Counted from the stretch's first letter, positions 49,672 through 61,833 are shown. The stretch is DNA of 64,000 nt from Fagopyrum homotropicum (GCA_033239125.1 BSWB01000004.1:139884426-139948425), one strand, 5' to 3'. The notes: generated from the sequence alone by a model not told the origin. Translations and numbers: made by a program.

Positions 49672-49860
49672 ATAGCGTTTTTGTCTTGGTTGCACAAGTG
49701 ACAGAAAAAAACCTAAATGCGCTAAGGGAAAAAAAAAAGAGCGCTTGCTTTTTTTTGTGTTTTTTAATAGCGTTTTTTTATTATGAAACGCTATAAAAAA
49801 ATTAGAACAAGTAAACTATAGCATTTCCGAGATAAACGCTATTACTTAATGCTATAAAAA
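49672..49860. repeat. right subterminal array of the CACTA element
   Basis: Three to four copies of ATAGCGTTT/AAACGCTAT, more degenerate than on the left, between 49672 and the right terminus. Confidence 0.8.
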
Positions 49861-49881
49861 TATATATTTGTTGTAGTGTCT

Positions 49882-52573
49882 TGACGGTCGGTAATGACCC
49901 TTGATGATAGTAATGGTGAAAAGGGAATTGTTGGGAGTAGTTACTTACTACTGACTACGAAAGATACATATCAGAGTTAGAATGAAGGGATCCCTGTAAG
50001 AAGAACTAGAAGGCTAAGAGGAAGTAGATGATTGGAAACATGTCCTATGTCTTAGCATTCCACACAAGTAAGACTGATGGTGCTCCTTCGAGAAAAGGTA
50101 GGGTCAGACTGTCTAGATGGATAGGGAAAACCCTTGTGATTTAAGATGTAACACAGGATAATTGGAATTTCAAAGGCGGAACAAACATAGAGAGTATGAT
50201 TTAAAGCCTTGATGAAATGTGTGGTCGAGTTGGGAGGTGATTGCAAATGGAATCTACATGTTGGCTTGAAAAGACATGAGAAGGAGTAAAGTTGAATGAC
50301 TAAAGGCTGTTATAGGGATCCGGTATTACCCCAATAAGATGAATACCGAAAAGTGTATATATAAAAGTTTGATGAGAAATGGAAATACTCCATTGAAAAT
50401 TCAAGCTGTACTGATGACCTAAGAGTTGATGAAAGTAATAAGACCAACCAACGTGATCCGTAAAGAGTGTACGAGAAAACTCAAAGGAATTTAACTAACT
50501 TACGGGGAGTAAATATTTAAAGAAGGTAAAGCGACATGAGTATAAGGAAAATATAATAAATGCGATGCGAAAAATTTGATTTGAGAGAAAATCATATGCA
50601 TCTGATGTGTCGTATACAAATGATACCATTACATGTTTTATAAAAAATCATACTATCAAACTGATGACACTATGATAGATTGAGTGTAAACCAAGCACAT
50701 AACTTAACCAGCGAGAAGGAAAATCATGTATCAAATTGCGGGTTATGATAAATTTTAAATAAAGTTTTGAGATGAGGATGTCCTTAGGAAATCTCTGCAA
50801 GAGTACAAAGCAACTGAAGTTCCAACACAAAATGGGTAGTAATGATCAATAGACAATTAGAGACCGATGCAGAGAAGAAAAATGTATAAGACGAGTCACC
50901 TAGTAGAAGAGTTCACAAGACAAGCTTGTAAGGCCAAAAGAGATAAAATGTCGACCCGGATATGAGGGTCTAAGGTGCATGGAAGGGATACCTACTATGG
51001 AGTGTAGATGCAAATGTAGACTGTACAAGTGTGAAGAGGTTTTAACCTCCTCAAAAATTTAGGAATTTGAAAGAAATCGCAATGCCGGTACCAAAGAGTT
51101 GAAACCTGTAGCGGAAACAACGGTGTTGCATGAAGGCTATATTGCTGGTAACACCAGCGAAGGAATGTATATATGAGAACGGCCTTGGTGGACTCAAAAT
51201 TCCAAGGTGACCCCAATTATCACGGGACCTAAGTCATCAAAACCGACGGTCCGTGTAAGGGGAACTACAAGGGGATGATAACTAAAATCATCAGAACTAC
51301 AAAGACACTTACCAGCTATTGTTGAAGACTTGGAATGATTATTTAGGTCAAGATGAATGACCCAGTTGAGCTCGAGAAGTAGAGTTAGGCTAAGGAAACA
51401 GAAGTGTGGAATAGAAAACGAATTACTGAAGCATGGAAGGATTAATCGAGCAGATGATGCTCACCAAGAATTTAACGCTAGTATAGGTATGAGAAGAGCA
51501 GGTCCGGAATATTGAGATAAGTCAATTATAGAGTGACTGACATCAACTGAGGACGTACAAGTGTTGATTGGTATTGACGAGCAGGTACCGTTGAGAAGAG
51601 AGATTAGTGACTGCGAATTTAAGAGATAATTTTACCGATGACTTGGAGAAATCCCCAAGTAGGCAACGACAACTTTCTGGGGTGATCTAAAGATATAGAG
51701 AGAATCGGTTAGAGGTTGCTTACTAGTTGGTTAAGAACAGTCTATGGGTGAGTAAGAGAGTAAGGATCTGTTTGAGGAGGATCTTGATAGTAGTAGAAGA
51801 GAAGTATAGGCGGGAGTTAGGTAAATCACGTTGACCCTTAGAAAGACGCCATTGTGACTAATGAGTGTTACACCAAAAGCGTGGTAGGCCCATAAACCAC
51901 AGATGAAGAAAATCAATGTTAGGTTAACTCTGATTTCAATATGGAATTAGCGATCTATATGAAAAAGTCCACTTGAGTGTGGGATTTGTTTGGAGTTATA
52001 TAAATTTTAAAGCTTGACAAGAAGTAGGTGGAAACAATTAAATGAGGGACGATCCGATAAGGCCACATTGAGAAACCGGGTCAAGCGGTTTGTATTACAA
52101 AGAGCATTAGGCGACAGAAGTTGGTAGAGTCATCAACAGAGCTGGAGGTAAGTTTAGAAAACCAAACCGTGAGAAAGTACCTACCGAATCCGAGATACGT
52201 CATCAACTATGAAGATCAGAAAATTTAGCCGGTTGATGCTTTTGTAGAGTTCCAATGGTCTAGACGAGGAGCTGATGAGGCTACTTGGGAGATAGAGGAG
52301 AGTATTAAACGTAGTTATCCCGAGTTCTTAGCGGGGTTACAGGTTACTCCTGTTTTGACGAGTTAGTACTCGGACGTTGTGTTGTTTGACCTTTCAGGTT
52401 TTTATATTGATTTGAGTGATTACGTTTTATGTGACACATGTCTACGTTTGGTGATTGAGTAGTTGCTTGTAGCCAACGAAAAGGTCGAGAAAATTAAAAT
52501 ATACCAAAGGAAATGCGCGATTAAGAGAATCATTCTAAGTTTCGGGACGAAACTTCTTTTAAGAGGGCACTGA
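49882..52573 (+). other. decayed 3' interior of element B
   Basis: Mostly unreadable purine-rich sequence with many stops. The only recognisable protein is the chromodomain-like tail at about 52135-52370. The end TTTCGGGACGAAACTTCTTT just before TAAGAGGG and the 3' LTR is the phrase that precedes the LTR in many plant chromoviruses; the purine run AAGAGGG is the likely polypurine tract. Confidence 0.7.
52135..52370 (+). pseudogene. chromodomain-like C-terminus of gypsy integrase
   Basis: In one frame, with a single TAG: LEVSLENQTVRKYL, NYEDQ, then FVEFQWSRRGADEATWEIEE and SIKRSYPEFLAG. The pattern V..QW......EATWE.E......YP.. is the chromodomain end of plant chromovirus integrases, which steers integration to marked chromatin. 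Confidence 0.75.
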
Positions 52574-53760
52574 TGTAATAACCGAAATTTTGAAACTCCG
52601 AAAAACCGAATTTAACCGATTTCCGAAACGTCAATCTTAAATAAATGAGTACATAAATTAAAAGTAAAATAGAACGAGTGTTGTTCCATCATTTTATGTG
52701 ATATTAATTCACATAAAATGACGAAATCTCTTAACTGGAAATAAATTACACACTTAAAATAAGAATAATAATAAATTATAAAATACGGAAATTAATTCCG
52801 TATTATATATTTTTCCCGCACATAATTAACGAGTTACGAGTTTCGCTTTTGATTTCATGAGATCACCGCTCAATTGGGCCAACCCTAGGCCCAAGCCATC
52901 AGCCCACTTCCTAAGCCTATCATTAACCCTAATCAAATCCTAACCCTAATTTTAACACTAACCTAATCCTATTCTAAACATCCGCTGCCGCTTCCCTCTA
53001 CGCCTCACCTTCTGAACTTCGACCCTACACCTCGGCTGCCTTCAACAGGAGAAGCGCCACACCTCTCCGTCTTCAACCGAGCCGCCGCCGAATCCTGCGC
53101 CGCCTTCTGTCGAGTCCGACGACGCCGCCTTCCAGTGTTCGCCGGCGACTGCAACCGTGGATCCCTGTCGTGGACTGCCGTGCTGCCACCGAGCCATCGA
53201 CTCCGCGCAGCCCCGCTGCCCTCCTCGTCCGCCCTCCTCGTCCGCCAGTGACAGCGCCGCTAGACAACAGTAGCAGCAACCCGCCTCTGCGCTCCAAGGA
53301 ATGCACGTCTCCAAGGCCGATCTAAGCCAACCGGTGCTACAGACCCCACCGCAGGAACCACCGAGTCTCTCCGGGACCGTTACACGGGTAAGCCTTCCTC
53401 CCCTATCGAACCTCCTGCCTCTGCACCGCTGTTGCTAATCCCTGCAAACACAGACCGCAACGAGGACCTTCGAGCAGCAGTGCTGCTATGCTGAACCAGC
53501 CGGACCTTCCGCCAGTTGAACCGCAACCGCTATTGCAGAAGTGCCATCCGGAAGCGAGCCGAGGAACGAAGCCTTCCGCCGACCGCTGCAGAAGACCGGT
53601 GCGAGCCACTCCAGCAGGTGAGCCGGCATTTTCCTTCTTCTGTTTTCTTCAATCAGCATTGTAGTATACCTGTGGAAGAAGCTATATATATGTATATGTA
53701 TATACTTTAGTGTATGTTTATGAATACAGTGACGGGGTTGAGGAATGAGAGAATTCGTAT

Positions 53761-53810
<50 letters not shown>

Positions 53811-54070
53811 GTATATAAATATTAGACATTTGAGTAAGGTACCGTAGGGTATATATACTTATATATATAGGTACGTAAATTTATATATAAACATATACTT
53901 ATAAGAATAAAAATAGCGTATAAAAATATAAGAATTTTGTAGGCCGGGTATATAAATATACGTATATATATATTATATGAAAATAAAAGTATACCTAAGT
54001 GAAGTAAAGTTATACATGTGGATCGATATATATATAATCTACTCATACGAACGGGAGTTGCGGAAATGTC

Positions 54071-54141
<71 letters not shown>

Positions 54142-55282
54142 CCAAATGGTTACGGTTTTGATAAGAAATGGAGGTAAAGGTTAAAGTACGTACATAGGTA
54201 TACATACGTTTGGAAGAGTAAAGTGATAATAGGGAAGTGAGGAGGGATTTTGGTTCTTGGAAGAGTTTTAGAGTGTAACTTATAGCTTGTGTAACCATCA
54301 AAGGGAATTGATAGTTTGCTAAATTAAACTTCGAGAAATTACGATACCAAGGGTAAAATGGTATTTGACAATAAGAGAGCTTTTTCCGTAATTCCTTCGC
54401 ATGAGGTTGGACGTTGAGATGTGATGTTGATGCACATGCCTTATTTGACAGGCGTTTGAGTTACCACGAGTACGGACTGTTTGAGACGCGTTAGAGAGTA
54501 TTTTGACTCAGGTAAGTCCTTGCGACTTACTTAGCCAGTTTCTGGATATTAGTTGAGTGATAGTGGCTGTGTGTGCTATTTACGTGTTTAATAATAATAA
54601 CTTGCTAGGACGACTGTTATTATTACGTTTAAGGCCCAAGTGTATGTATAACGGGCCATGACATCACTGCCCAGCTCTGATAGGAGACTGGGAGGTTCTC
54701 TATACCCAGACCAAGCAGGTACAAGGTGAGATGCATCGGATCCATTCCTGATGGTTACACGGGGGCGGAGGCGAGGTTTGAGAATCCCTCGTGTCACAAA
54801 ATAAGTATCATTAGAGTGAAAGAGTAACTTAACTCAAGATAATAAAACGGACTTGTTTGAAAGCATGTTGGGTGTTTATATTTTATGTGTGTGTGCTACT
54901 ATGATTCTGCTAATATTTAGCTAACTAGCTAACGGTTCCTTTTGTTGTGTTTTTAGTTTTACCGCAGGTTAGACCAGCAGCTGAGTGATCCGGAAGTAGT
55001 GGTCAGTCGGGTCTCCGTAATCCTTAGAGTGGGGGTTGGGGGTTGTGTTTGTCTTTTCTTTCTTTTGGTTAAGACAGTTGTTCGTTTCTTTTGTTTAAGT
55101 ACTTTAGGCTGCTAGACAGTGTTGCATTCATTACCTTAAAAATGCTATTTTATGAATTTCGGTTTTTCTTTATTTGTGTCTTGTTGCAAGATCCTTGTAA
55201 AATTGTTGTCAAACTGAGGTCGGGACCCATTGTGAGGTCCTAACCAGTAATGTCCCGAGTTTTGAGAATTCGGGGTGTTACA
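52574..55282 (+). repeat. 3' LTR of element B
   Basis: Near-identical to the 5' LTR. Differences: two rather than three CCTCCTCGTCCG units near 53219, (AT)n 53765-53808 against a longer run, a much longer TA run at 54074-54136, and scattered single bases (for example in the hairpin loop at 54681). Confidence 0.95.
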
Positions 55283-55668
55283 CTGGTTAAGCTCGAATCA
55301 CCCCCCAAAGAACAAGCTCATTGATAACTTACGTACCGCGTCGATCATCACATTCATCTATACCACCTGGAAAGTCCGGAATTCACTCATCTTCAACAAC
55401 TCCTTTACCAGAGCCGTCGACTGTGCCGCTGAAGTTATCAACACCCTTAAGACCCACTTCGCTCATCATTGGAAGGATCGCTCCCCTGAGTCAAGAGCCA
55501 CTACTACCATACTTGGAATCTCCCTTGTCCACACTCCACCCTAGCCCTAGCTTGCTACGCTCTCCCCCCCTCACTTGATTTTGTTCCTCTTCTTATGTAT
55601 TCTGCATCTTGATCTCCCCTTGTAAATCCTTCAATCTTAATACAAGTAAATTTTCAAAAACAAAAAAA
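55283..55668 (+). pseudogene. LINE-2, 3' piece with poly(A) end
   Basis: The last coding part reads NHPPKNKLIDNLRTASIITF, YTTWKVRNSLIFNN and onward to a TAG at 55542-55544, the tail typical of LINEs without RNase H. It is followed by a ~120-base 3' UTR and an A-rich end near 55655-55668. It joins in frame to 39636 when element B is removed. Confidence 0.85.
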
Positions 55669-57179
55669 GTTTCTCCTATTAACGTTACCGTTATTGATAT
55701 TTCCGTAGTTAGTGTAACCATCATGTATTAAGTCCATATTAGAGTATAAAGAAAGCAATTATATTTGTCCAATAAACCAAAATCCTACGTGCTATCAGGC
55801 ATTTTTAGATCCACCAACGACTCTAAACTTCTACCCATCAAACGTGAGAGCATGACATCAATTGTCGCTCTTGAAACCACAAATTTGGACGGAAGCAGCC
55901 ATGTTGTGCAACAGGCGAATGTCACCGAAACTTTCTCTTCGACTCCACTTTCAACTCAAGATCGAACTAACATTGGGGCAGGTAATCTTCCCAATGGAAC
56001 CATCTCTTTGAAAAAATTAAATTTTTTCATGTCGCTTCAAATGAGACGATGATAGGTAACAAAATTAATTATTGGATTATCGGCTATCACATGTACTCTA
56101 TGTCCCTCGTTTAAGATGTAACTTAATCTCTCTAGCATGCCTGACGCAAAATTTAAATTGTCAAATTATTCTACCGTAAAATTGTGTCATTTAGATTCTA
56201 GCTACGCGGACTTTGATTGAAGGGGATGAACCTTAAAATGGAGTTTATTGGTTAATTTTTTTTTTTTACAATTTTCTTCTATTTCGGCTGCCACTCATGT
56301 TGATTTGTTGGCATCTATGTCGCCGTTTGGAACAAACGTTTAGGTCTTCCTAGTTTTTTACAATTTTTTTATTGTGTAGCCAGATAAGGGGTATGAATAG
56401 CAAGTTACATTGGTACGTATATCAAAAACCATGAGAAACGGAGGATGAGACTTGTACACCCAAGCTTGTTATATATATATATATATATAAAAGTAGATGA
56501 CGTTAATGGTGACGTGGCGGTCTCACGGTTTTTTTCAAAATAATTTTTTACAAAATCACTAATTAATTCAATAAATATTTTTTTACTAAAACTAGATTCT
56601 AAAAAATAATTGTGTCGGTTATCCTAGTAATGTAACCTACAAATTTGATCAATAACAATCTTTCGGGAAAATTTGTATTTTAACCTAAAAATTTAACTAA
56701 AAAATTGTAAAACTTGTGGGATAATCACAAATATAAAACTTTTCACGTAAGCTATTTTCTAACCTAAAACGACTCCGGTTTACTTTTCGCTATATATGGA
56801 TCGTCTAATTGTGGTGAATTCATCAATCTCTCACGCTCCTATATGCAAACAAACTTTTTCGTTATTCCAAATAATCATTCAATCGCTTCATCTTGAAAAA
56901 TATTTTTTTCATCAAGAACTACACCTCCACCAAGTGGAAGACTTGCAATAATGACACTTGTTCTTGGGCCAACATACTCGGCATCCATCTCCCGTAAGAA
57001 CTTCTTCTTTTCTTTTGTTCTTCAATCTCTTCTCTAGTTTTTTAATTCCCTTTGTACCTAAACTCTTTGCCATAGCAGGCCCTAATGTACATCCTTCTTT
57101 TTTATAATAATCGTACCTTTTTAAAAAAAATATTGTTGTGTCTCCTTAATGTGTTTTCATGAACATTCGAATTATGATG
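55669..57179. other. unassigned stretch
   Basis: An open frame 55765-56052 (containing SIVALETTNLDGSSHVVQQ) is unrecognised. A (TA)n run at 56471-56490 leads into AAAGTAGATGACGTTAATGG, which resembles the start of some plant Helitrons, but no CTRR end with hairpin was found. Confidence 0.4.
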
Positions 57180-58182
57180 TCCAATCAATCAAAGAGTGAC
57201 AAAAGAGACTTTCGGTGACATCAACCTTCAAACAAAACAACAACTCATGAAATGGAAAACTAACTCTTTATCGCAAGAAGGCAGAAAATACCCACATAAA
57301 ACATAATTTAGCAGTTAAACCGACTTTTGTCATGCAAAATTTTTTGCTCCTGAGCCGTAATCTTGAGGAGTTAGACAAAACTTATTAAAAAAAATTATTT
57401 TAGAACAAAGGAGACTAGCACTTGCCCATCATTAGTTGGAATGTAATTTGCAAATCAAAGAAGAATGACGGCCTTGAGTTAAGAAAATCTCAAATCACAA
57501 ACAAATCCCAACAAATGAAGCTTTTATGAAAAATACTAGCCGAGCCAAACAATATTTAGGTTAATATTGTCAACAAAAAATACTTCAAAATTTTTAATAT
57601 TCTAAATTACCAAAAGAAAGGTTCAACGTCTTGGCAATGAAACAACCTTATGAAACACAAAACTGAATTCAAAAAAGGTATTTGTGGCAGGTTGGTAATG
57701 GTAAAACCATCAACTTCTGGCTTGATAATTAGATAACACCGTCACCACTTATAAAAAAAATGGCCCAGAATATAAATCTAATTGACACAAACATCAAAGT
57801 TAGTCACTTCATTAACGACTCAAGACAATGGGATATCACCAAAATTGCTAAGGAACTACAAAACATCATCAACTAGGATATTAGAGGGGGGAAATTAAGG
57901 AAATAATTATACCAAAACATGAAATTCAGGATAGATTATATTGGAAATGTAGTAAAAATGGATAATTCACTACAAAATTTGCTTCGGAGATGATTGAGGA
58001 GCAGTTGAGCATTTCCTCGAACAATGTGTGTAATTGGATAAGAAAACTTGATACCTAACCTAAAATTAAAAACGTCATTTGGAAGATTTCACAAAATGGA
58101 ATTCCAACAAAAACTAAGCTTGATGAAAGAAGAATTATCGTAATCACACACTGAAATTTGCACCCACCATCTAAATTCTAGA
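57180..58182 (+). mobile_element. LINE-3, left piece (5' truncated)
   Basis: With many frameshifts it reads WKTNSLSQEGR, HLISWNVICKSKKN, LWKILAEPNNI and KISQNGIPTKTKLDERR, parallel to LINE-1 from about base 3730 to 4600. It is cut at 58182 by a solo LTR and resumes at 60311. Confidence 0.8.
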
Positions 58183-59583
58183 TGTAACATCCGAAATTTT
58201 TATTCTGGTTAGCGAGTTGTTTAGCGGTCTTCCCGCAGACTCGGTTCAGTCGTTCCGTAAACACGGGGTGCTGAGTGACGGGATTTTATCCCGTTTCTGC
58301 GCCGACCTTTCATTGTTCCCTCTTTTCCGCTTTGACTCCTCGTTCTCTCTTTTGAGAGATGACCCCTCGTTGGCATGTGACCTTTGTTTCCCTTGGGTGC
58401 AACCCACTATCCTTCATCCCTTCCGCATTCTCACGTGTTTCTCTTTCCTTCTCTTCTTCCTTCCCTTCTCTTGTTGTCTTCTCCCATGGTGATGCTTCTT
58501 CACCTCCTCCTTCTTATGTGAGCTGTTCATTCTGGAGATAGAATGGGACAGAGGTTTTGAGTTGTAGTAGGTATGATACACTTCTCCTTCCTCCTCCATC
58601 TTCTTCTTCTTTCTTGAGCTTCCATGGTGGAAGTCATGGATCCTTATTCTTCTCTTTTGGCTTGCATGTGAGTGGATCGAGTTTAGATTGATTGTATGAG
58701 TGTGGATTAAAGTGGTGGATGTTTTGGAGCCAATCAAGGAATCTAGGAGGTCATGACACATCAAGGAATCATCGAAGAAGCCATCAAAGATCGCCCTCTG
58801 GAGCTCGATCACCCGTGGTTGGATAGTGTCGCGGAGGCGGCCAATGCATTGAGCCGCAGGGGTGGCCCTCTAGGTCATAGGGGTGGTTTCCCAGGCCGCA
58901 GGGGGAGCCACTGGCCCAGTCATTTCTCTCTTGCGGTCTTCTTCTCCTTTTCGCGGTTGCTCTTCCTTCTTACGCCCCCGTGTCTTTGCCCGGTGAGTGC
59001 CCTCCCTTGAGTGTGTGCTCATATCTGATCCTAGAGGGTGTTTATGTTAAAAGTATGCTAGGTTTGACCCTAGGATAGTTGTGAATGCCATGTAGTGGCT
59101 TTTGGACCTTAGGCGAGTGTGTGAGGTTTTCGGAATGATCCTAAGGTTTGATGTTGTATGTTTATGAGTTGGATGATGGGATGAGAGTATGGCTGCCTTG
59201 TGAGGCTTGTGAGTTTATAATTGTTTAGATTATGGGCTAGGATATGCGTATCCTAGCATAGTGTTGTTACCGTTGAGATTGTTGGGACTATGCATGTTTA
59301 TCCTAGTATGTGTTATGGGTTATGATCTTGTGAGATCATCGGGTCTAGAAGTCTAAGGACTTCTAGTTTATGAGAGTGGTATTGATTTGTGCCTTGTTAT
59401 GATCAAGCGAGGAGTATCTTCCTACGGGAAGCGAGAGCGGTTCTGGTTGGTTTGGCTTTGAGACGAGGTAAGTCTCCGGACTTACTTAGCTCGTATTCCT
59501 TGTATTAGCGTTGATGCGTGTTTGGTGGTGTGTGTTTATTGTTTATGTTATAACAACTATACTGGAAATAGGACCACCGACAT

Positions 59584-59646
<63 letters not shown>

Positions 59647-60310
59647 CTCAAGGGTATGATAACGGGCGGTGATATCACTGCCTAGCTCTTGCGAGAGCTA
59701 GGAGGTTCTCGGTGACTAGCCCGGGCGGGTAGATAGTCGGATACATAAGTATCATTCCCTGCCGGTAAGTAGGGATCGAGCCGAGATCACGGTGATTATC
59801 GTGTCACAAACCTAAGTTGAATTAGAACGTGATATGACTTACTAATAAAAAAGATAATAAACCGGATTTGTGTGCTTTGGAGTATGTTGTGTGTTTATGA
59901 TGACATACGTGTGTAAGTGTCTTTCACCTTGATTCTAATGCCTTAAATATTAGCTATCAGTTTTATACCGATGTTGTAGTTGCCTTTCAGGTTAAGATTG
60001 CGGCCGAAAGATCCGTAAGAGTGGGCAGTCGGGGTTTTGTACATTTTAGGAGGGGTTTTGGTTGGAGTCGTGTTTGTATATTGTATATTGTATGTCGAGT
60101 GTACGACATTTAGTCTTTGGAGTTGTATCTCGGTTGAAGTCTTTCATTTGTATGCTTTCGGGTTTCATTACATTAAAAATGTATTTCGGTTTTGGCCTTT
60201 TTTGTGTCTTGTTGCAAGATATGGTGAAATTGTTGTCAAGCCAAGTGTCGGGACCCATTGTGAGGTCTCCGCCCGTGACATCCCGAGTCACGCGGATTTG
60301 GGGTGTTACA
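58183..60310 (+). mobile_element. solo gypsy-type LTR inside LINE-3
   Basis: TGTAACATCCG...GGTGTTACA, 2128 bp, with a perfect CTAGA duplication (58178-58182 and 60311-60315). Its end block (GGGACCCATTGTGAGGTC) matches the LTRs of elements B and C, so it is a third related family. Contains a perfect hairpin at 59681-59702 and an (AC)n(AT)n run at about 59585-59643. Small ORFs within are not protein-like. Confidence 0.92.
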
Positions 60311-61217
60311 CTAGAGGACTTGTATGTCACTTGCTTCTTGACTGTCTGTTTAATAAACAAATCATTGCCAAAATCGATAGGACAATATTGACCAAAATGA
60401 ACAACTTTAACCATAACAATAAAAAGATTCTAACATCCTACATGAAATAAAGAATAAAATTGGACTTAACAAGTTTGTACGTCTTGCAACTATCTAGTGG
60501 AGCATCTGGTTCTTCAAAAACAAAATCATTTTTGGTAATGAGCCGATTGGTTCTTGTAATAAGATTATCATCTTCATTAAAGACCAAATCCACGGGTGGA
60601 AAACTAACATCATTGATGAGAATGATTACGACATGAAACAACAACATAAGAAAGTTAACTCTACCAAAAGGGAAAAAAACATAACATTAAATGGGATAAA
60701 CCAAAACATGGTTTCCATAAACTTATTTTTGATGGATCAAAACTCGATTCGGAAATAACATTTATTGGTTACGTGATTCACAACCATAATGGTAAGATTG
60801 TTAGCCTTGATGCGAAAAGAAATACCTTTAACTCGGTAATAAAAGCGAAAACTTTTGCCCTTAAATCAGGCTTACAAGAGGTTATTAGATTACAAGTCAA
60901 AAAGATTGAAATCGAAGGTGATAACATTTGTGTAATTAAGGCACTCCAAGGTTTGTGTAGTTGTCCTTGGGAGGTCGAGATGATTATTTCCGACTTCAAA
61001 CTGGATCTTCATTTCTTCGACAAAGTCCAAATCGGAAATGTTTTTAGAGAAATCAAATGTATTGCTGGCCGGTTAACCCATTTGAGAATTTTGACCCTAA
61101 ACACCAATTTTTCTGATGATCTCGAACTTTGTAGTCTCATCCGTAAGGATGCTTTAGGGTGGACTACCCATAGAAGGTAGAACAACCTAACCCCTTTCCT
61201 CTATCAAAAAAAAAATT
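60311..61217 (+). mobile_element. LINE-3, right piece with RNase H and poly(A) tail
   Basis: Decayed connection region to about 60690, then an RNase H: HKLIFDGSKLDSEI (about 60720), KIEIEGDN (60903), VFREIKC, and LIRKDALGWTTHRR ending at TAG 61178-61180. The catalytic glutamate seen as HAEA in LINE-1 is KAK here, so even this open domain is dead. Ends CTATC plus ten A at 61201-61217, like LINE-1. Confidence 0.85.
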
Positions 61218-61833
61218 ATTCGAATTCTAAATGGTTCAACACAATCAAGTATTGGTGATAGATTAGTAATTTTATATTATCGGTTCATTATACCATATAC
61301 AATTTTATTGATATCTATGTTATTCCAATTAAAAAGATAGTTTTTTAGTATATTTTTATATCGAACCAATTGTACACGTTGGCGATATTCTTTGATAAAT
61401 ATCATTAATATACGCAAGTGCACGGGCTATATATGAACTAGTGTGTGATGAAACGAAACGTGATAAGATAAAAACATAATAGGGATTAAGGAATAATGTT
61501 AATTAACTTTCACTGTATTAATCTATATATCTTACTAAAACAGAGCCCACTTCGTCCACATGTCGCGTATTAAGGCCAGCCACATCAACTTTTTTTCCAA
61601 TTTATTTACAATATTGTCACAAGATATTTACGGATTTGCCATAATATCTTTTAAACCAAAAAAATTATTAAAACTAATAAATAGTCAGCATGCCTACTAG
61701 GAGACACAACCCAATAGTCTGGCCCATCAGTCATAGCCCAATGCTTGTATTCAATCTCTATATAATGCCATCTAATGTAACAATAAATGCAAGAAGACAA
61801 AATATAACAAATGCAATTCTGAATACTTCTGTA
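61218..61833. other. AT-rich stretch and likely 5' LTR end of the copia element
   Basis: The part just before the primer site (about 61680-61832) contains CTCTATATAATGCC, a TATA-like box, and should be the right part of a 5' LTR. The LTR start was not identified. CTATATATCTTACTAAAACA at about 61523 resembles a Helitron-type start but lacks a matching end. Confidence 0.45.

Larger units (their letters stand above)
44008..49878. mobile_element. CACTA (En/Spm) transposon carrying host gene fragments
   Basis: Starts CACTACAACA and ends TTGTTGTAGTG, the inverted ends of CACTA elements, with a perfect 3-bp target duplication TCT (44005-44007 and 49879-49881). Length 5871 bp. Both ends carry arrays of the palindromic motif TAGCGTTT...AAACGCTA. 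The body has minus-strand remnants of a CACTA-type protein (44690-45440), pieces of a BTB/POZ gene (minus) and a VDAC porin gene (plus), and internal duplications. No TNP2-type transposase is visible, so the element is non-autonomous. It lies wholly within element B and is younger than that insertion. Confidence 0.93.
39637..55282 (+). mobile_element. element B: large gypsy-type LTR element with decayed interior
   Basis: LTRs at 39637-42344 and 52574-55282 (2708 and 2709 bp), TGTAATAACCG...GGTGTTACA, flanked by a perfect CTGGT duplication (39632-39636 and 55283-55287). The primer site is for tRNA-iMet. Without the nested CACTA the interior is about 4.36 kb and has no open gag or pol; only a chromodomain-like end of integrase is readable. 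The LTRs differ mainly in microsatellite lengths and a few bases, so insertion was recent although coding capacity is gone: a non-autonomous derivative that must have used proteins of a relative. Confidence 0.93.

Noticed and set aside
53822..54301. 159-codon minus-strand ORF
   Set aside because: It is largely a translated (TA)n run plus LTR sequence; the copy in the 5' LTR is split in two by a different repeat length.
56471..56520. Helitron-like start (also at about 61523)
   Set aside because: Resemblance to a (TA)-rich Helitron start only; no CTRR terminus with hairpin and no helicase were found.
58217..59010. ORFs of 60-132 codons on both strands
   Set aside because: They are inside a solo LTR with confirmed target duplication and show no domain.
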